Assembly (NCBI GenBank): GCA_038501195.1 | Contig: JBBPUQ010000003.1 | Span: 4,866,501-4,930,500, forward strand | Direction: 5' to 3' | Source of the DNA: Nemania diffusa | Taxonomy: Eukaryota > Ascomycota > Sordariomycetes > Xylariales > Xylariaceae | DNA length: 64,000 nucleotides | Part shown: piece after piece, positions 10,866-24,025 of the stretch | Position numbering within the stretch: position 1 is the first letter of the stretch | Layout: each line of letters starts with the position of its first letter | The notes under the pieces: generated by a model | The model's input: the letters and a program-made list of their open reading frames with translations, nothing else | Database searches by the model: none | What the model was told of the DNA's origin: nothing | Made by a program: the position numbers and the translations under genes

Positions 10866-13800
10866 CTTGGATGTCTGTCTTAATCTTCTCAAATGTCGCC
10901 CCTTACGCTGGATGTTCACCGCCGCTTCTATCGGCCTTCTGCGCAGGTATGCGACCAGTGGATGTCGTTGACAACCCCGCTTAAAACTGCCCTGCCGGTA
11001 GGAGTGTTGGGTATGCTTGCAGGAAATACTTAGCGGTCAGGAACCTACGTTCTTGGTGATGCAGTGTCGTGCGGGCTCCCGAAGATGACTCAAGAACCGC
11101 AGCCGAAACTGTTCTCCTGTTAGGACTACAGGAACTGGTTCGTTAGACAGCCAGCGTCGACGATGAAGGCAAGTGACTAGCACCAGCTAAGCTGTCTCCA
11201 CTGCCTGTAGTGCGTTTGAGGCAGCTTTGTAGACAATATGCAGTACTTTGTTGGTTAGTGTGAGATGAAGTCTTGGCCTTGTCGGCGGATATGTAAGGAT
11301 TACTTCAAATTGCGAAAGAACAATAACACGGAGAACCCACGAGACTAGGGTCGAACCTCGAAAGCAGGGAAATAAAGATGCATAGTTAGAATCCAACCGA
11401 TCTCGAGAGGATCTCGAGAGGAAAGTCCAGTCACTGATATCGCTGGTGGCGCCCTTTACTCCTCTCCATCGCCCTCTCCATATCAGCCTCGCTGGCGTCT
11501 AGCTGAATTAGGTGCCATGCTTGGGGCATTTCGGCAGCTTCGAATTGTGTGGAGCACAAGGAGTGAAAGTGGAGAGGTTCGGGAAGCAAGGCCGTCTCGA
11601 AACCGCAAAACTCGCTACCTAAAACGATCGCCGGCACATTGAGGTCTCTCTCTCGGCTTGGTACTCGCAGATTAAAAGATGGATTCTCAGCGGCACTGTG
11701 AAGAGGCGTTGAGTCTGGGGGCATCCCCTGTACGCAAGTTTGGTGCGGCTCTCTTGTCACACGCATAATACTGCAGGAAAATATGTAGAGCAATTCTCAG
11801 CCATCGGGAAACTCAACAAGCGTCAGGTGCGGCAAAGGAAACCCCCACGAGTGAACATAGTGGTCCTTCGTAGGCAGCCTCCATCAAGCCGCGGGTACAT
11901 GAATTATAGTAGCCATTCAATAGTGGCTTGCTAATATGCCAAAGATCGCCACCCTTTCGCCTCCATATACACAAATGCAGCCCAACCCGTCTACCATTCC
12001 AGCCACTAGGACTACTGGGTCGAGCTCCCCTTCAGTCACTATGCCAGTTTTACCTAAGTCAAGGCCTAATAGGCTACGTGTAACTGCTAGACATGACTAC
12101 TGCCAACGACAGTACGGCAGTCTGCATGTACCAGCCTCACCCTTCAACCCCACGAGCCAACGGCCTGTCGTCGAGAAGTACAGCCCAACCCGGTTCTATG
12201 ATCCCTGTTGAGATCATCGTCGCTTAAATAATTCGATCGATAACCGGGGTAGTATTCAAGATCTCTGTACATGTGGTACGATGGACCCAGTAAAGGGGTA
12301 GCTCATCTTCATCCCCACCCGTAAGCATATTTCCTCAAAACACCCACATCTCAGCTAGCTCTAAGAAGCCCGATGCTTCCGCTGTATAATTATCGTGCTG
12401 TATCTAATCTTGTTGATATAATAGGCCGATATCTTTCTGTGGTCCATGGACATAGGCTGCAGTTCCAAATGAAAGACGACAGGTCAATCCGAACATGGGT
12501 CATTCCCTGTGAGGATAACCGTTTACAGACACCACTGCATGTACCTCACAGAGCCTCTATAAATCGGCATGTTTGGCGGATAAGAGACACTACGTAGCTA
12601 CGCCTATTGCCAGTAGACAACATGTAGGAACCGCAAGTACCTAGGTCCGTGTGGGTCACCTATCGACCAAAGCTGGCCAACCATGGCGCCCAAGACACGA
12701 CCCCTCTTGCATATTACAAACATACTACCCAGGTTACTACGGTACCGTACTACTTGTTGACCCGTAAGTACTTCGGACTCTTCCGAGGCTGCTTCCCATC
12801 CTCAATCATCTATGATGCCAACGGTCGAGGGGAGCTATGTTGTAAGAAACTCAACATGTTCAGGCGAAGCGAAAATTATGGCAGACTCATAACATGCAGC
12901 TTTGTGGTGGGTTCTCTCCACCATGAACCAGGCAGGTGGTATGTGTTCGGATTTGTCTAAGGTGCCCACGGCAATGCAATGCTTCTGACGTGCATATGAG
13001 TAAATAGATAAGATATGTCAACCATTAAGCCACTCGAATACGCTCTGCCAGTCATGACGCATGATCCTCGACGATACAGTGCAAACTATATGCTAGGTAG
13101 CGAGCTGAGGAAGCGAATAGAAGGCAGGCAGCCAACGCGGTCGATATTCTCAATCTCCCGCTGCCTCACAACCCCCCTCCCCCTTTTTCATTTCCATTCT
13201 TTCCATGGTTCGTTTGTGAGATATCGGACTAATATGAAAGTTAGGTAACGCCGTGTAACCTATCCTTATCTTCACTCGCTCTTATTGAAGAAAATGCTTT
13301 TGCTAATAGACAACAGGTGCGGTCGCTCTCGGAGAGCAAATCAAAGCTTTTGAGTCTTTTTAATATTGCTTTTTGTCATACAATGACTCCCCTGTTCTTT
13401 AAACTCGAGCAATGTGCACCACACTCAAAGATGGTCGAAAACCTCCTTGCTCGCAGCCAAAATGTTTCAATGAGGAGAGGGGGTAGGTCTCAATGCAACC
13501 GCAGGCAGAGGAGAAGCAGCCTGGGGGCAAACACCCATCCGCATTACTTGCTATATAACAAAAGAAAGAGCTCTACTGTATGACCAGCTTCCCAAGCCCC
13601 AAGCCCGTGTCGATCACACGACTTCGACTTGAATAGAAGTATATTTATGTATGTATTAGCATCCACCCCCTTTCCCCCTCCCAAATGAACGGTCACCCTA
13701 CGACAAGATCCATCAAACACACTCGGTTAGCTTATGTCTCTCTGGGTTGGATCTTGTACCGTCTGTTTGAAATATCAACACTGTTTAGCAACAAGCATTA

Positions 13801-14825
13801 TCTGTCTAGTTTTCGATGGCCTTCACTCCTCACTAGGATCACAAACGACTTGACAAACCGGCAATGTTTAACTAGGAATCGAGGTAAAGTGAACCGGCGT
13901 ACTTAATAAACTTTAAACCTACTCAGTCTGCTACTGATATTACTCTGTACCTGACATAATCCAGATAGCAATACTCTATATCCCTGTTGCTCCAAGCTCC
14001 CCTGAGATTTTTAACTTAGAGAAGACAAGCTATATGTATGCATGACATACGTGTATACATACATATCTGCGGGATATAGTTCAGTAGTGATAGGGTGCAC
14101 CTCGTTAATACTTGATTTAAACAAACTGCCTCCGCGTGCATCAACAACCAAATCGGTGCAGATACCTGCTCTAGCGCCACGGCAACGGTATCCGTTACCC
14201 GCGGCTCACGTTTTAGCTTTTAGCACAGATATTCCGATGCAGGCGACGGGAACTAAGGTGTAGTGCGCCAACCCAGAAACTAAAGACCATGCATCATCAT
14301 CGACTGGTCAATTCCAACTTGGTACCTACTTATCTCGTTAGCCTTCTACGTCAGTCTGTTAGCGGGGGCTCGAGCTAGGGGGCCGGGTAGGGGGAGGAAC
14401 CTAGATAGGTACCTAAGTAACCAGCCGGACAGCTGCCATCCGGAGCTGCAGCCGCCGGGACCCCTGTACCCCGGGCTCTCTCAACGCACCTAGTCTAAAC
14501 GTGTACGACTACCTACCTACTCACGCAGCACCTAGGCAACGCTGCAACTTTAACCTTGCACCAATTTCTATTTCTGTTGAGCAGACACGTCGAGGTAGAT
14601 TTGTAGCCCTTCAACAGCGCATTTCAAAACCCGACACAGTCTTCAACAGACAGTGTCCGTGCCAGTGCAGTGCCATCCATTACTATTACCATTGCCATTA
14701 CCGTTACAACGAAGCTCGTGATACTTACTGCATGCCAACAGCCTGCTACTCTCCCTATGTACCCACCTCTTAAACATAAACATAAACATTCCGTCATCAT
14801 CGGGAGTATGATACTGCCCATGATC
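10866..14825. other. 4-kb gene-poor stretch
   Basis: No gene supported. Several open frames of 60-130 codons occur on both strands, with no domain, no consistent splice joins and no signal peptide. The least implausible is 11431-11766 minus (111 aa from an ATG). A short direct repeat GATCTCGAGAG sits near 11400-11420. The last 500 bases carry CTACCTA motifs and the presumed promoter and 5' UTR of the amidotransferase-like gene. Confidence 0.45.
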
Positions 14826-15941
14826 ATGTCGTCACCTAATTCACCCAAGTCACCAAGCGAGCCAATGCCAATGCAGATGCCGACGCCATCGTCATCGCCC
14901 AAAGCAGAAAATGGCCTCGATCTGGCCTCGATCGCGGAGAGCATGGCACAGACCCCAAAACCTGCATCTACGATGACAGGCGCACCAAAAACAGGGCCTC
15001 TGCGCATCGCCATCCTGCTAAACTCGTACCGCTCGTTGTTGCTGCCGGCGATCCGCGGGTCGTATCAGCGCACGATTGGCACCGTGGCACCAGACGCACA
15101 GCTCGCGTTCTACGAGCCCGCCAACCGCCCTGGCGAGTTTCCAAACCCAGATTATTTCGATCTAATCGTGCTCGGGGGCAGTAATGTCGACCCGCGCAAG
15201 CGACATCCTTGGATCCTCGAAATCCACGATTTCGTGCGCCGGCTAGTGCAAGATTACCCACACAAGAAGCTCTTGGGCATCTGCTGGGGCCATCAAACTA
15301 TCAGCAGCGTCTTCGGCGGCAAGATTGTGGATGCCCCGATTCCTGAAGTAAGTAGAGCACGCCCCATCCCATCCCCTTCTTCTTTCCATGGCAGTAAGTT
15401 ATAGTAAAGTAGACTACGCCATCACAGGACGCTCGTGAGTGCGAACAAAGAGCAGGGAGGTTTACACGCTGGGGCGACAAGACAGTCCAGACTAACATCG
15501 TCACAGATGGGCGTTGCATCCGTGGACCTGACAGATGAGGGACGGAAGTTCTTCCACGAGGCCGCGGCTTTGGGGTTCTTCCAGCTGCAACAACACCATC
15601 GACGCGAGGTCGCTGTGCGGCCGCATGGATTCACAACACTTGCTCACAGCAACCAGTGCTTCCTGGGCGAGTCCAACGCCATCCTCACATTCCAAGGCCA
15701 CCCGGAAAAGGACGCAGAGACGGCGCGCCTCAGGCTGCATGATTCAATCCGATGGTACGGTTTCGATGCCCTCAGTGACGAGAAGGCCTGGGCACACCTA
15801 GAGGCGCGAATCAACTCACCCCATGATGGTGAGATGGTTTGGAGGCGCATTTTCCAGTGGGTTCGGGAACCCTGGACAGAGATGGGAGCTGTCCAACAGA
15901 AGGCAGCGTTGGCGTTAGCGGAAAAGTCGAGTAAAATGTGA
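14826..15941 (+). CDS. Class-I glutamine amidotransferase-like protein
   Basis: Exon 1 runs to 15347 and exon 2 is 15507-15941, with a 159-nt intron (GTAAGT...CACAG, phase 0). The joined protein has the class-I GATase fold: FDLIVLGGS near the oxyanion strand, the nucleophile elbow LLGICWGHQ with its Cys, and the His-Glu pair in LTFQGHPE. Stand-alone fungal members of this kind resemble the GMP-synthase glutaminase domain and gamma-glutamyl peptidases; the true substrate is unknown. The join IVDAPIPE-MGVASVDLTDEG fits the family. The start is uncertain: in-frame ATGs lie at 14757, 14808, 14826 and 14973. The Pro/Ser/Met-rich first 50 residues are unusual, and the last of these ATGs would give a protein of more typical length. 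Confidence 0.82.
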
Positions 15942-16621
15942 GGGGATAAGACAGACTTGAGCGTGTATCACCAGTTGTAGTTTCTTGTGTGCTTATCGTG
16001 ATACCCTTTTATTGGTTGGGTTTGGATTTTATGGGGCACCTCTCCATCAACATGTTGGTTTGGTGCATTTTTGAAGATTCTGGGCAGGCTTGATATACAA
16101 TCGGTATTTAAAAGCCTCTGATAAATACTTGTATAACAGATGATAAATATACAGGAGTTTGAATATGATAATAGCTTGTGAGGAAATTGGACTGAACTAC
16201 AAAAGCTGGCATCAGTTGGATAGATTGTTACCCCCTTCCTGTACTTAACCCAATACTACCGTCAAATCTACAACTCCATCGGTATAAGCACCATATAACG
16301 CTAGCAACAAACACCAACTTCTTGAAGGCAAGTGCCATCTATAACCTAGGCCAATTAAAACAGTCAAATCTCTTATTCTTTGATCAGGCAGGTGCACAGG
16401 TATTCTTGTGCGTACCTTCTAGTTGACCTCACACCTACATCCCTACTTCATTAACCACACTGCAGTACCTACCTAGATAGGCGACAAGAAACACAATCGC
16501 CTTCTTTTAACTTTTCCTTATTGGCTCCTCTCTACATATCTACCTCATAACTTCAACAACGACTCCACATTCTTCAAGTCAAGTGCAAGATTATCATCTA
16601 CAACACCAAACCAACAACATC
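15942..16621. other. Intergenic, no gene seen
   Basis: 680 bp between two genes on the same strand. It is AT-rich after 16070 and pyrimidine-rich from 16480 to 16620, as in fungal promoters. Nothing else recognised. Confidence 0.5.
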
Positions 16622-17415
16622 ATGGACACGCAAGACAAGATGGCTTCATCTGCATCGGGCAGATGCATCATTACAAGTCGTGAGTAATTTATAGCGTTGC
16701 TTTCTCTCCATGATAGTCACCATAAGACCGTGGCTCCTATTTATCCCGAAGCTTTACCCTGAGAGTGTTGTGTACTATTTCCTCCCTCCCTCTTGAGATT
16801 TTCGACATGCATACAGCACGGCCAAGGTTGCAATAACTGACCCCGAGCGATACAGTGCCATACGAAGTGGGCAGTATGTTCTTCACAAAACTTTCAGACG
16901 ATTGCGAGGCTGTGATTGCTCTAGCCAAGACATGCTCATATTTCTACGCCATCTTCCACACCGACAAAACGTCACGCCTTGCGTACGCCGAAGGGGTCGT
17001 GGAGAAAGCCATCGGGTTCAAATCTCCGCACATAGTCAGACTCGGCATCCTAAAGACCAAGATTCAAGCCAAAAACAAAGACTTCAAAGCGACAGGATTG
17101 GAACCCTATGCCCGTAAATGCTGGTCCTTTCCCGCTACCGATCTCGTGATCGCCCAGTCTGCCGAGTTTGAGCAGTTGATACGGGAATCGTATCAAATTG
17201 CGCTTGATAATGAATACAAGATGCTAGCACCTGAGCTACCCTTCTCTGCCAGACAGCTGGAGAATTCGATGACGTACGGAATCTGGGATGCGGTTTTCGA
17301 GCCTCCGATTGTTTGGTGTCAGTGGCGCAGGAATGGCTTTTCGAACTCCTATGGACCATGTACTAGGGACTATGCACTATGGTATGCCTCGGTCGTGAGA
17401 GGCCACCTTTATTAA
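16622..17415 (+). CDS. Small F-box-like protein (205 aa)
   Basis: Exon 1 is 16622-16679 and exon 2 is 16856-17415. The 176-nt intron has donor GTGAGT and acceptor ACAG, phase 1. Across the join the protein reads CIITS-LPYEVGSMFFTKLSDDCE, followed by ALAKTCSYFYAIF, which matches the LPxE...L...AL..TC..F layout of fungal F-box-like N-termini. The remaining 150 residues, with several Trp and Tyr, have no domain I can name. F-box proteins recruit substrates to SCF ubiquitin ligases; here that role is inferred from the N-terminus only. A further intron at GTATGC near 17381 cannot be excluded, in which case the true C-terminus would differ. Confidence 0.65.
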
Positions 17416-19131
17416 TATCAAAGTGCTATTGTTTTGCGGTGCTACACCTGCATGCGAAGGTGCAACAATACATAACTAAACACGCCCTTGCTCTTCTCGG
17501 TGTGCTGCTTATAGTATTGCTGATTGTGAACCACTGTGCTAGTAGCATCTTTCACACATTCACATTCTCTTATATTTTGAATTATGATAAACTGCAGCAC
17601 TTTTCTCACTAACTATAATGCCCTTCATAAACCCAACTTGCAGCCTCAAGCTCTTACGCCCAACTTTCAACCTTGTGCGCGAGGAGACCCCATTATATAT
17701 CTAAACAGCACCGAAATATAGCTACATAGTTGCCCTCGTAGAAGACGCGACTGGATTGAGGTCTACATATTTCATGAGGAATGTAAAGGAAGTAGTATTT
17801 ACGGGACTAGCCAGTATCTCGAGCATATCTACTATGTTTTGCGACTTGTAGGTAGTGGCTACGTAGATTACGCATTGGGTGTGAAGGGAAAACTGCGTAA
17901 CATGCATTTGTATAAAATCATATATATTATTAAATCTCTCTTTACGGCAACTCCATTCACTACAACTTGAACCTCAGGTGCATCGGCACTAGAGCTGACA
18001 CAGAAAAATATAAAGGTAGAACAGCATCATGCTAAAACACCCAGCGCTGTAGATTCTTGTCTCGTGTAACAAACCAACCCGGGGATAGCTAGCAATGCAC
18101 CTAGAAAAACAGCAATAGTAATTTGCTTAAGTGTGGTTAGACTGAAATAATCTACAGACACCCTAGGGTCTGACTTTAATATCATATCAAACGCGGTGGC
18201 AAAGCAGCTTGCATGAACAAAGATTCTCGTCGAAGACCTGAGCCGAAACTGAATTTGTGCAGAGTTGCCGCAAGCGCGGTCGCTGATGTCGGCACGTGAG
18301 AATCAAGGTCCAATCACGTAACAGAATTGGTGAAGGAAGTGAGATAGATCTAAAGGAGTTAGCTTGTTGGTACTTTGGGGTAGGTATCAATCTGGGGAAG
18401 GTTCCGGAGAAGCACTTCCTCATCACGTAGTTTAAGAAATGGTGGGGTTCATAGATCTTTTCTTAAAGAGGGCGATTTGAAAATTCAATGCAATGGACTA
18501 TCTATTTGACAATTAAGAAGTTCTATGACTAGTAGTAGTTAAAGAGACTGTGCATTCCGATTCCCTTTCTAGAGTTGGTGTGTTGATCATTGATATTCAG
18601 GAACCAGGGATCAAGGACCAGGGGAGATCCACGCTGCGTTGTTGTCGTCTCAATCATGCACACATCTTCCTGTTTGGACGAACGCATGCTAAGACGGATC
18701 AGAGCAGGCCCTTAGCCAAGATGGTCTGTTCTATAAAGGAAACTACCTACCTACCTTGACCCGAATAGCTAAGCTCCTGTGAGGCTGACCACGTTGGATA
18801 ACGATAGGCTATTCGCGTGGAGCTTCATTGCACACTGCCTACCTGCTGATCATGCCAACCTTGGACTGCGTGGCTCGGCACCGTGACAGCTGCTAATAAC
18901 GGGTTGGAGGATCTATGCACGGCCTAAGAAGGAAGGCGGGCTGGTTCATGTGGTACTCAGGATTGGAAAATGCCGAGCCCGGGAGCTTGGCATCGTGAGA
19001 GTGCCTTGGATTGCGGAGAGGAAAGGCGACTAGGAGATGTTTGAAACTTATATAAGGTGATGCTGCTAGGCAGTAGTCCACGAGAGAGATTTGCTATCCT
19101 CAGGTCTCCCTCTGGTAGCAGTCGAATCACA
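17416..19131. other. 1.7-kb gene-poor region with the NLP promoter at its right end
   Basis: No gene seen; all open frames are under 80 codons. AT-rich sequence around 17900-18200 resembles decayed intergenic DNA. The right end must contain the promoter of the necrosis-inducing protein gene, including a TATA-like box listed separately. Confidence 0.5.
19049..19056 (+). promoter_or_regulatory. TATA-like box of the NLP gene
   Basis: TATATAAG lies 76 bp before the ATG at 19132, a plausible core-promoter position given a short 5' UTR. TATA boxes are common on strongly regulated fungal secreted-protein genes. Confidence 0.5.
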
Positions 19132-20052
19132 ATGCCTTCTCAATGGAGCTTCGCGGCCACTGGCCTGACACTTCTCATGGCCACTGCTGTCAACGCTTTG
19201 CCGTTCAAGCTTGTAGCTAGGGACCCTCCTCAGGCCTTGCCTCAGAAAGCTACCGCCAATGACTTAAAGTGAGATGAAATGACAATCGGTTCTAGTAGCA
19301 AGTCTAGCTGACGGATTGAATCAAAGGTTCCAGCCAGCTATGGATTTCGACACAGATGGGTGTTACAACACACCCGCCATTGGCCCCGATGGCACCATTA
19401 ACCCCGGTCTCGACAACAAGAACACGGGGCTTGCCACGGGCTGCCACGATCTGTCGGACCTGCAGAACAACAATGTGTATTCCCGAGCTCGATGCAACAA
19501 TGGCTGGTGCGCTTACGTCTACGACTATTATTTCGAGAAAGAGTAGGCACCGAGCTCGGCCTGAGGAGTTAGCACTGATTACTGACTCTTGACCTTGATA
19601 GTGTCGTTCTGCCCTACTTACCATTTGACTTGGGCCACCGCAATGATTGGGAGCACATCGTCGTCTGGGCGCAAAACGGCGTGGCCAAATACGTAGCTGC
19701 GTCGGCCCACGGGGACTACGAAGTGAAAGCAGCAAGCGATGTCCGCTGGGACGGAACGCACCCGAAAATGGTCTATCACAAGGATGGCATCGGGTCGCAT
19801 GCCTTCCGCTTCGGCAATACGGACGACGACAATATCGAGAATGCTACGGGCAAGTGGTTCTACGGCGCTTTAGTCTCGTGGAATGGTTTCCCGAGCACGA
19901 GCCTTCGCGACAAGCTGGTGGCCTACGACTTCGGGTCTGCCAGCCTTGCGCTCAAGGATTCGGGCTTTGCCGGGAATCTTGACAGGGCTCGTGGCGGCTT
20001 GATTCCCGAGTTTGACATCAATACAGATGATGGTTCACCGGGAAACCCGTGA
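19132..20052 (+). CDS. Necrosis- and ethylene-inducing-like protein (NPP1/NLP family), secreted
   Basis: Three exons, 19132-19268, 19327-19542 and 19602-20052, with introns of 58 and 59 nt, encode 267 aa. A signal peptide covers about residues 1-22. The mature part shows the NPP1 fold signatures: a Cys-rich N-terminal half (including CNNGWC before a Tyr-rich strand), then the central heptapeptide region followed by EHIVVW. More than two cysteines fit the four-cysteine type II subgroup, an assignment from memory. NLPs bind glycosylated sphingolipids of eudicot membranes and many, though not all, are cytolytic. The heptapeptide here reads GHRNDWE rather than the usual GHRHDWE, so activity is uncertain. 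No frameshift or stop interrupts the gene. It stands alone between two long gene-poor stretches, as effector genes often do. Confidence 0.92.
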
Positions 20053-21512
20053 AGGGTGAGGTATCGATAAAGGGTTAGGGTCGCCAGATGGGGAGTCCTG
20101 GAACCCTAGGGTCAAAGTTCGGCTCTTGTTATGATTTATGAGCTTATTAAAGGCGTTTGGATACTGCGTATACGTGTACAAATCAGTCGTCTCGAGATCG
20201 ATGACCACCAGTGTGTTGGGCATGTTTGTCCTATATAGTCCCGCTGTCGCACTAGATCTACGACAGCAGGGTGGATTGGACGGGCTGTCTAGGCCCTTGT
20301 TCATTCTTCCACTACGAACGATATCATAAAGAATACAGTGACTACCTGCGTATTGAAGAGTCGCAGGAAGGTGATATATTGTGGAGGACTTGGCCGCGAA
20401 AGCCAAATGGTCGATACATGAAGATGCGAGGACGTAGCCAAGAATGAAAAGCGACGAATTAAATCAATAAAAACACGCGAAGTCCTCCTTACCGGTGCTC
20501 TGGCTGTATCATGAATTATTGCGATAGAGCTGCACATGAGTCTTGACTTGGTAGCGGAAAATGAGAATGACGAAATTTTAGATAGAATAGAGGAAGAGAT
20601 TTGCAGCAGAGGAAATGGGAAGCAAATTTCCTTAGGGTGGCTGGCTGGAATGGGTCTAGTCACGTGACTAGTACTTAGCAAATAAGGGGACGAGGGAATT
20701 TGCAAGCTTGAAGTTTCCTTCCCTTTTTTTCCTTACACTTTTTATGCACGATAAATCAACCGATCTTGATTTTCCCAATTACTATCGGTCATATTCGTGT
20801 GCTAGAATAATTCTGTGAATGCTGCCCTCTTTACTATATGTGATAACTTTGCTTATTAGCAGACTTTTACGTTGGCGGTGGCAATCATACAAACCATGGA
20901 TGTGCAGCAATTATTGAGTGCTGGGCCTAACTACCGACTGATGTGGTGATCGGTCTGCTTGTCATTATCGCGTCTAATCTAATCTTGAGTATAGACTCTC
21001 GTCACAGTCGACTCTATGTATTGAATCGCTTATACGATCAGTGTTTAATATCGCCGATTGTAAGTGTGTCAATTGAGTAGCCGTCGCGCGATTCTGCGCT
21101 TGTTAGTCATCTCATACATCTTTACTATATCGTAATATGTATATATGCATAGTAGTCAAGGTGAAAACGTATCGGCATTTACCTTTGTCAAATGGATACC
21201 TACCTCTTTGGCCAATACCTCGGTGGGCGATGCTAAAAACCGGCTTTTGACGAGGATCGCAAGCGCTGTGCCGAGCGGCTCGGGGAAAATCACCGATCCC
21301 AGACGCGCCCCATTTTATTTAGTATCCCTCTATCTGGGCGGCAGGGCCTTATCGGGAGGCGCAAAGGGCGTTGGGCGGGTTGCTCCCCCATCGCTCTTTC
21401 GGTAATTTTTTTTAATTTTTATTTGTATCTGTATCTCCTTCTCCTGCAAGTAGGTAACCGCCAGAACAAAGAATATTGTGAGACGTGAGCACACTCCCCC
21501 CCGGCGCTCCGA
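20053..21512. other. Gene-poor stretch
   Basis: No gene seen in 1.46 kb. The sequence is AT-rich from 20400 to 21150. Open frames on the minus strand at 20035-20705 have no recognisable domain and look like intergenic background. Base composition switches sharply to GC-rich near 21240 and again at 21490, where the next gene begins. Confidence 0.5.
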
Positions 21513-22332
21513 ATGGGCATCTTCAGGAAAGCACTGCTGGCGGGCGCCTTGGGCGTGGGCGGCGGCGTCGCCAGCGTGGGCGCGGGCATGGCGTACCTGG
21601 CGGCCGTGACGAGCGTCGTGCCGCTGACCAAGGACGACCCGATGTGCAAGACCAAGACGTGGTGGCGGTACAACCCGCGGGACAACCCGGCTCTCAAGGA
21701 CGACGTCATCAGGGCCGTGCCGCTCAGCAAGCTCCGCCCGGAGCTGCGCAGCGACGAGGCCGCCCTCACTCTCGAGTTCTGCCGAGGCGTCTGGAGCCGG
21801 TGGGGTACGTTGTCTCTTCCCGGCCCCCCCAAGCGTTAGCTTAACTGCATGCATCTCCGCGTCTTCAGGGAGGCGACCAGAACAGCTCGCGTCGAGCCGT
21901 GATCTAGCTAACGCCGCGCTCCCCTCAGGTTTCCAGGCACAGAGCGTGCTGCAGGAGCGCTATGACAAGCCGCCGGGCACTGACGACAATCTCTGGAGCA
22001 CGGCTGACCTGGCTGTCGACAAGTTCAAGAAGGGCCTGCGGTTCTCGAACCACTTCGAGGTCGTCGAGAACTCGGGCAAGGAGATCGTGGTGCGCTGCGG
22101 CGCGTCGCCGCTCGAGCCCGGCCTGCGCAATTCTGACGGCCTCATCTTTCTCAGCGCCAAGATCGACCCCGAACAGCAGCAGGCGGTCTTCCATCTGAAG
22201 ACCGCCCTGTTCAACAGCGGCGCGCCAAAGGTGAAGGGCGCGGCGCACTCCGTGCCGGCTAAGATCGAGTTCCTGCATGCTTGGTATGTTCGCATGCTCA
22301 TAGAGAGCGCCATGAACAATGTCAAAGAATGA
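21513..22332 (+). CDS. Conserved-looking hypothetical protein, probable membrane or mitochondrial (231 aa)
   Basis: Exons 21513-21804 and 21929-22332 are separated by a 124-nt intron (GTACGT...GCTAAC...TCAG, phase 1). The join restores ...GVWSRW-GFQAQSVLQERYDKP. The N-terminus (MGIFRKALLAGALGVGGGVA, continuing to about residue 33) is a Gly/Ala-rich hydrophobic stretch after two basic residues, consistent with a signal anchor or mitochondrial targeting sequence. The rest is a soluble-looking alpha/beta segment with no motif I recognise. The coding part is markedly more GC-rich than its flanks (strong third-position G/C), which supports real coding. Function unknown. Confidence 0.75.
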
Positions 22333-24025
22333 TGTCGGTTTTCCTATCAGGTATCTAGTACATACACAAATCTGGAAGTGGTGATAGAAAGGTTTGGAGG
22401 TTTGGAAAGACGTGATTGAGGCATTCGTATTCTGTCCGTGCCCTCAGGTTTTGACTGTTGTATCTTTCAACGAGATATGTACTTGCAGCCAGTGCTTCAT
22501 CCGCAACATAAACGAATAAGAGAAGAGCATGTTGTAGAAGGTAAATTTTTACGGAGTATTACGCTGTCATTTGCAAAATTTACTCCAGTACGAGGCCGAA
22601 AGCTATGGCCTTGTCAGACTACGACGCTGCAGCGACGCAAGCCACACTACAATTCTCAACTTGACAATTACACTGCATATGGTCCCTTTACTATCTCTTA
22701 TACGTATTCGGTTCTCCAGTTACAACAAATTTAGTCGTATATACGCCATCAGCCGATGATGCGCGACCTCGTAGCGGACTGTCGGCGTGACCGTTATGCT
22801 GCCTAGGTTGCGTAGACTTGAGGCGCATCTTTTTGCGATAACCGCATCTCATGTAAGATGGCTAGCCGAAGTCCAATACCTAGGATGTAGGTAGTTAGTA
22901 GTTAGCTTAAGTAGCTAGCTACAGTACCTACGTCATACAGTGTTGAATTAGTGACGTGATTATCTCACACACTGCCTCAATCGTTAACAAATCAATCAGC
23001 GACGGACAAATGTGTATTATCGAACATTTGTGTTTCAATCGACGTTTCGGCGGAGATAAAGCGTTTTAGCTCTGAGGGGTGGTAACTGCAGGTCCAGTAT
23101 TCTGTAGGGCTTCCCGTTGGCAGTCGCCCCCAAACAAACCCGAATACGACAATACGACTTTTGCGAACGCCCAGCGGACCAATCAGTAGAAAATCACCAC
23201 AAGCAGCAAATTACAAATTGCACTACCAGCTGGCTTGGCCAAGATCGTCGGAAGGATACCTAGGTATGTAACCGAGAAATTTTCGGTGCATGCATCGCTG
23301 TATAGCCATAACAAAGTTTTACAATTATGTTCTACGATGGTTTAGAAAAAAAAAGGATTGAAGAAAGAGTGAAAATTAACAGCTGGACTCTAAGATGTGG
23401 ATGCTCCTATCTGCGGCAGATCATACCATGCACATAGCTTTAAAGGTGTATTGTGTAGGGGTCCCTAATGGCGCCACTGGTGTTCCGGTCCCCAGGTCAG
23501 CATCCACAGCCGAAGGAGCTGCCCAAAATGTGCATAGCCCAGGACGGGTGGGATGAGATCTGTATCTGGAATACTACCATTAGTAGCAAAAGAGCAACAT
23601 GCATTTCAAGTTCCCTGTACAGAGTATAAAAGCACAGCGAGCAGCTGGCTGGAGGGGTGACATTTCTCCACATGCCTAGACTGCTACTACTACTTTACTC
23701 GCTCCATAAAGCTTGAGACCCCGGACCTTATTTCTCTCGCTTCTCGTGATCGCCCAGCCTACGTGATTCAGATTTCAGATCCGTGCCGCCCGCCTCCGAT
23801 TACATACCTATACTTACTACAAACCGTTTAAAAAGTTAAAAGTGGTGGTGAAGTGTTTTATATAGACACTTTGACGACCAGATCAAAGACGACAAACCAG
23901 GAACGTATATATATATACGTATCTATAGGCGCTATCTAGGAGAGAAGAAAAGGGACAGGGAGCTAGTCACCTTTTCCAGAACGGGACAATCGGAACACCA
24001 AGATCACCATCACCATCACAAAAAA
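22333..24025. other. Intergenic, promoter of the EXPERA-like gene at its right end
   Basis: 1.7 kb with no accepted gene; open frames at 22438-22759 are short and featureless. A TATATAG-like string near 23857 and a tract of TATATATATACG near 23906 precede the next gene, and may be core-promoter or simple-repeat sequence. Confidence 0.45.

Noticed and set aside
11330..11365. T-arm-like string GGTTCGACCCT on the minus strand
   Set aside because: No acceptor stem, anticodon arm or D arm can be placed around it, so it is not a tRNA gene.
11431..11766. 111-codon minus-strand frame from an ATG
   Set aside because: No domain, signal peptide or splice logic; composition is not clearly coding. Left as unsupported.
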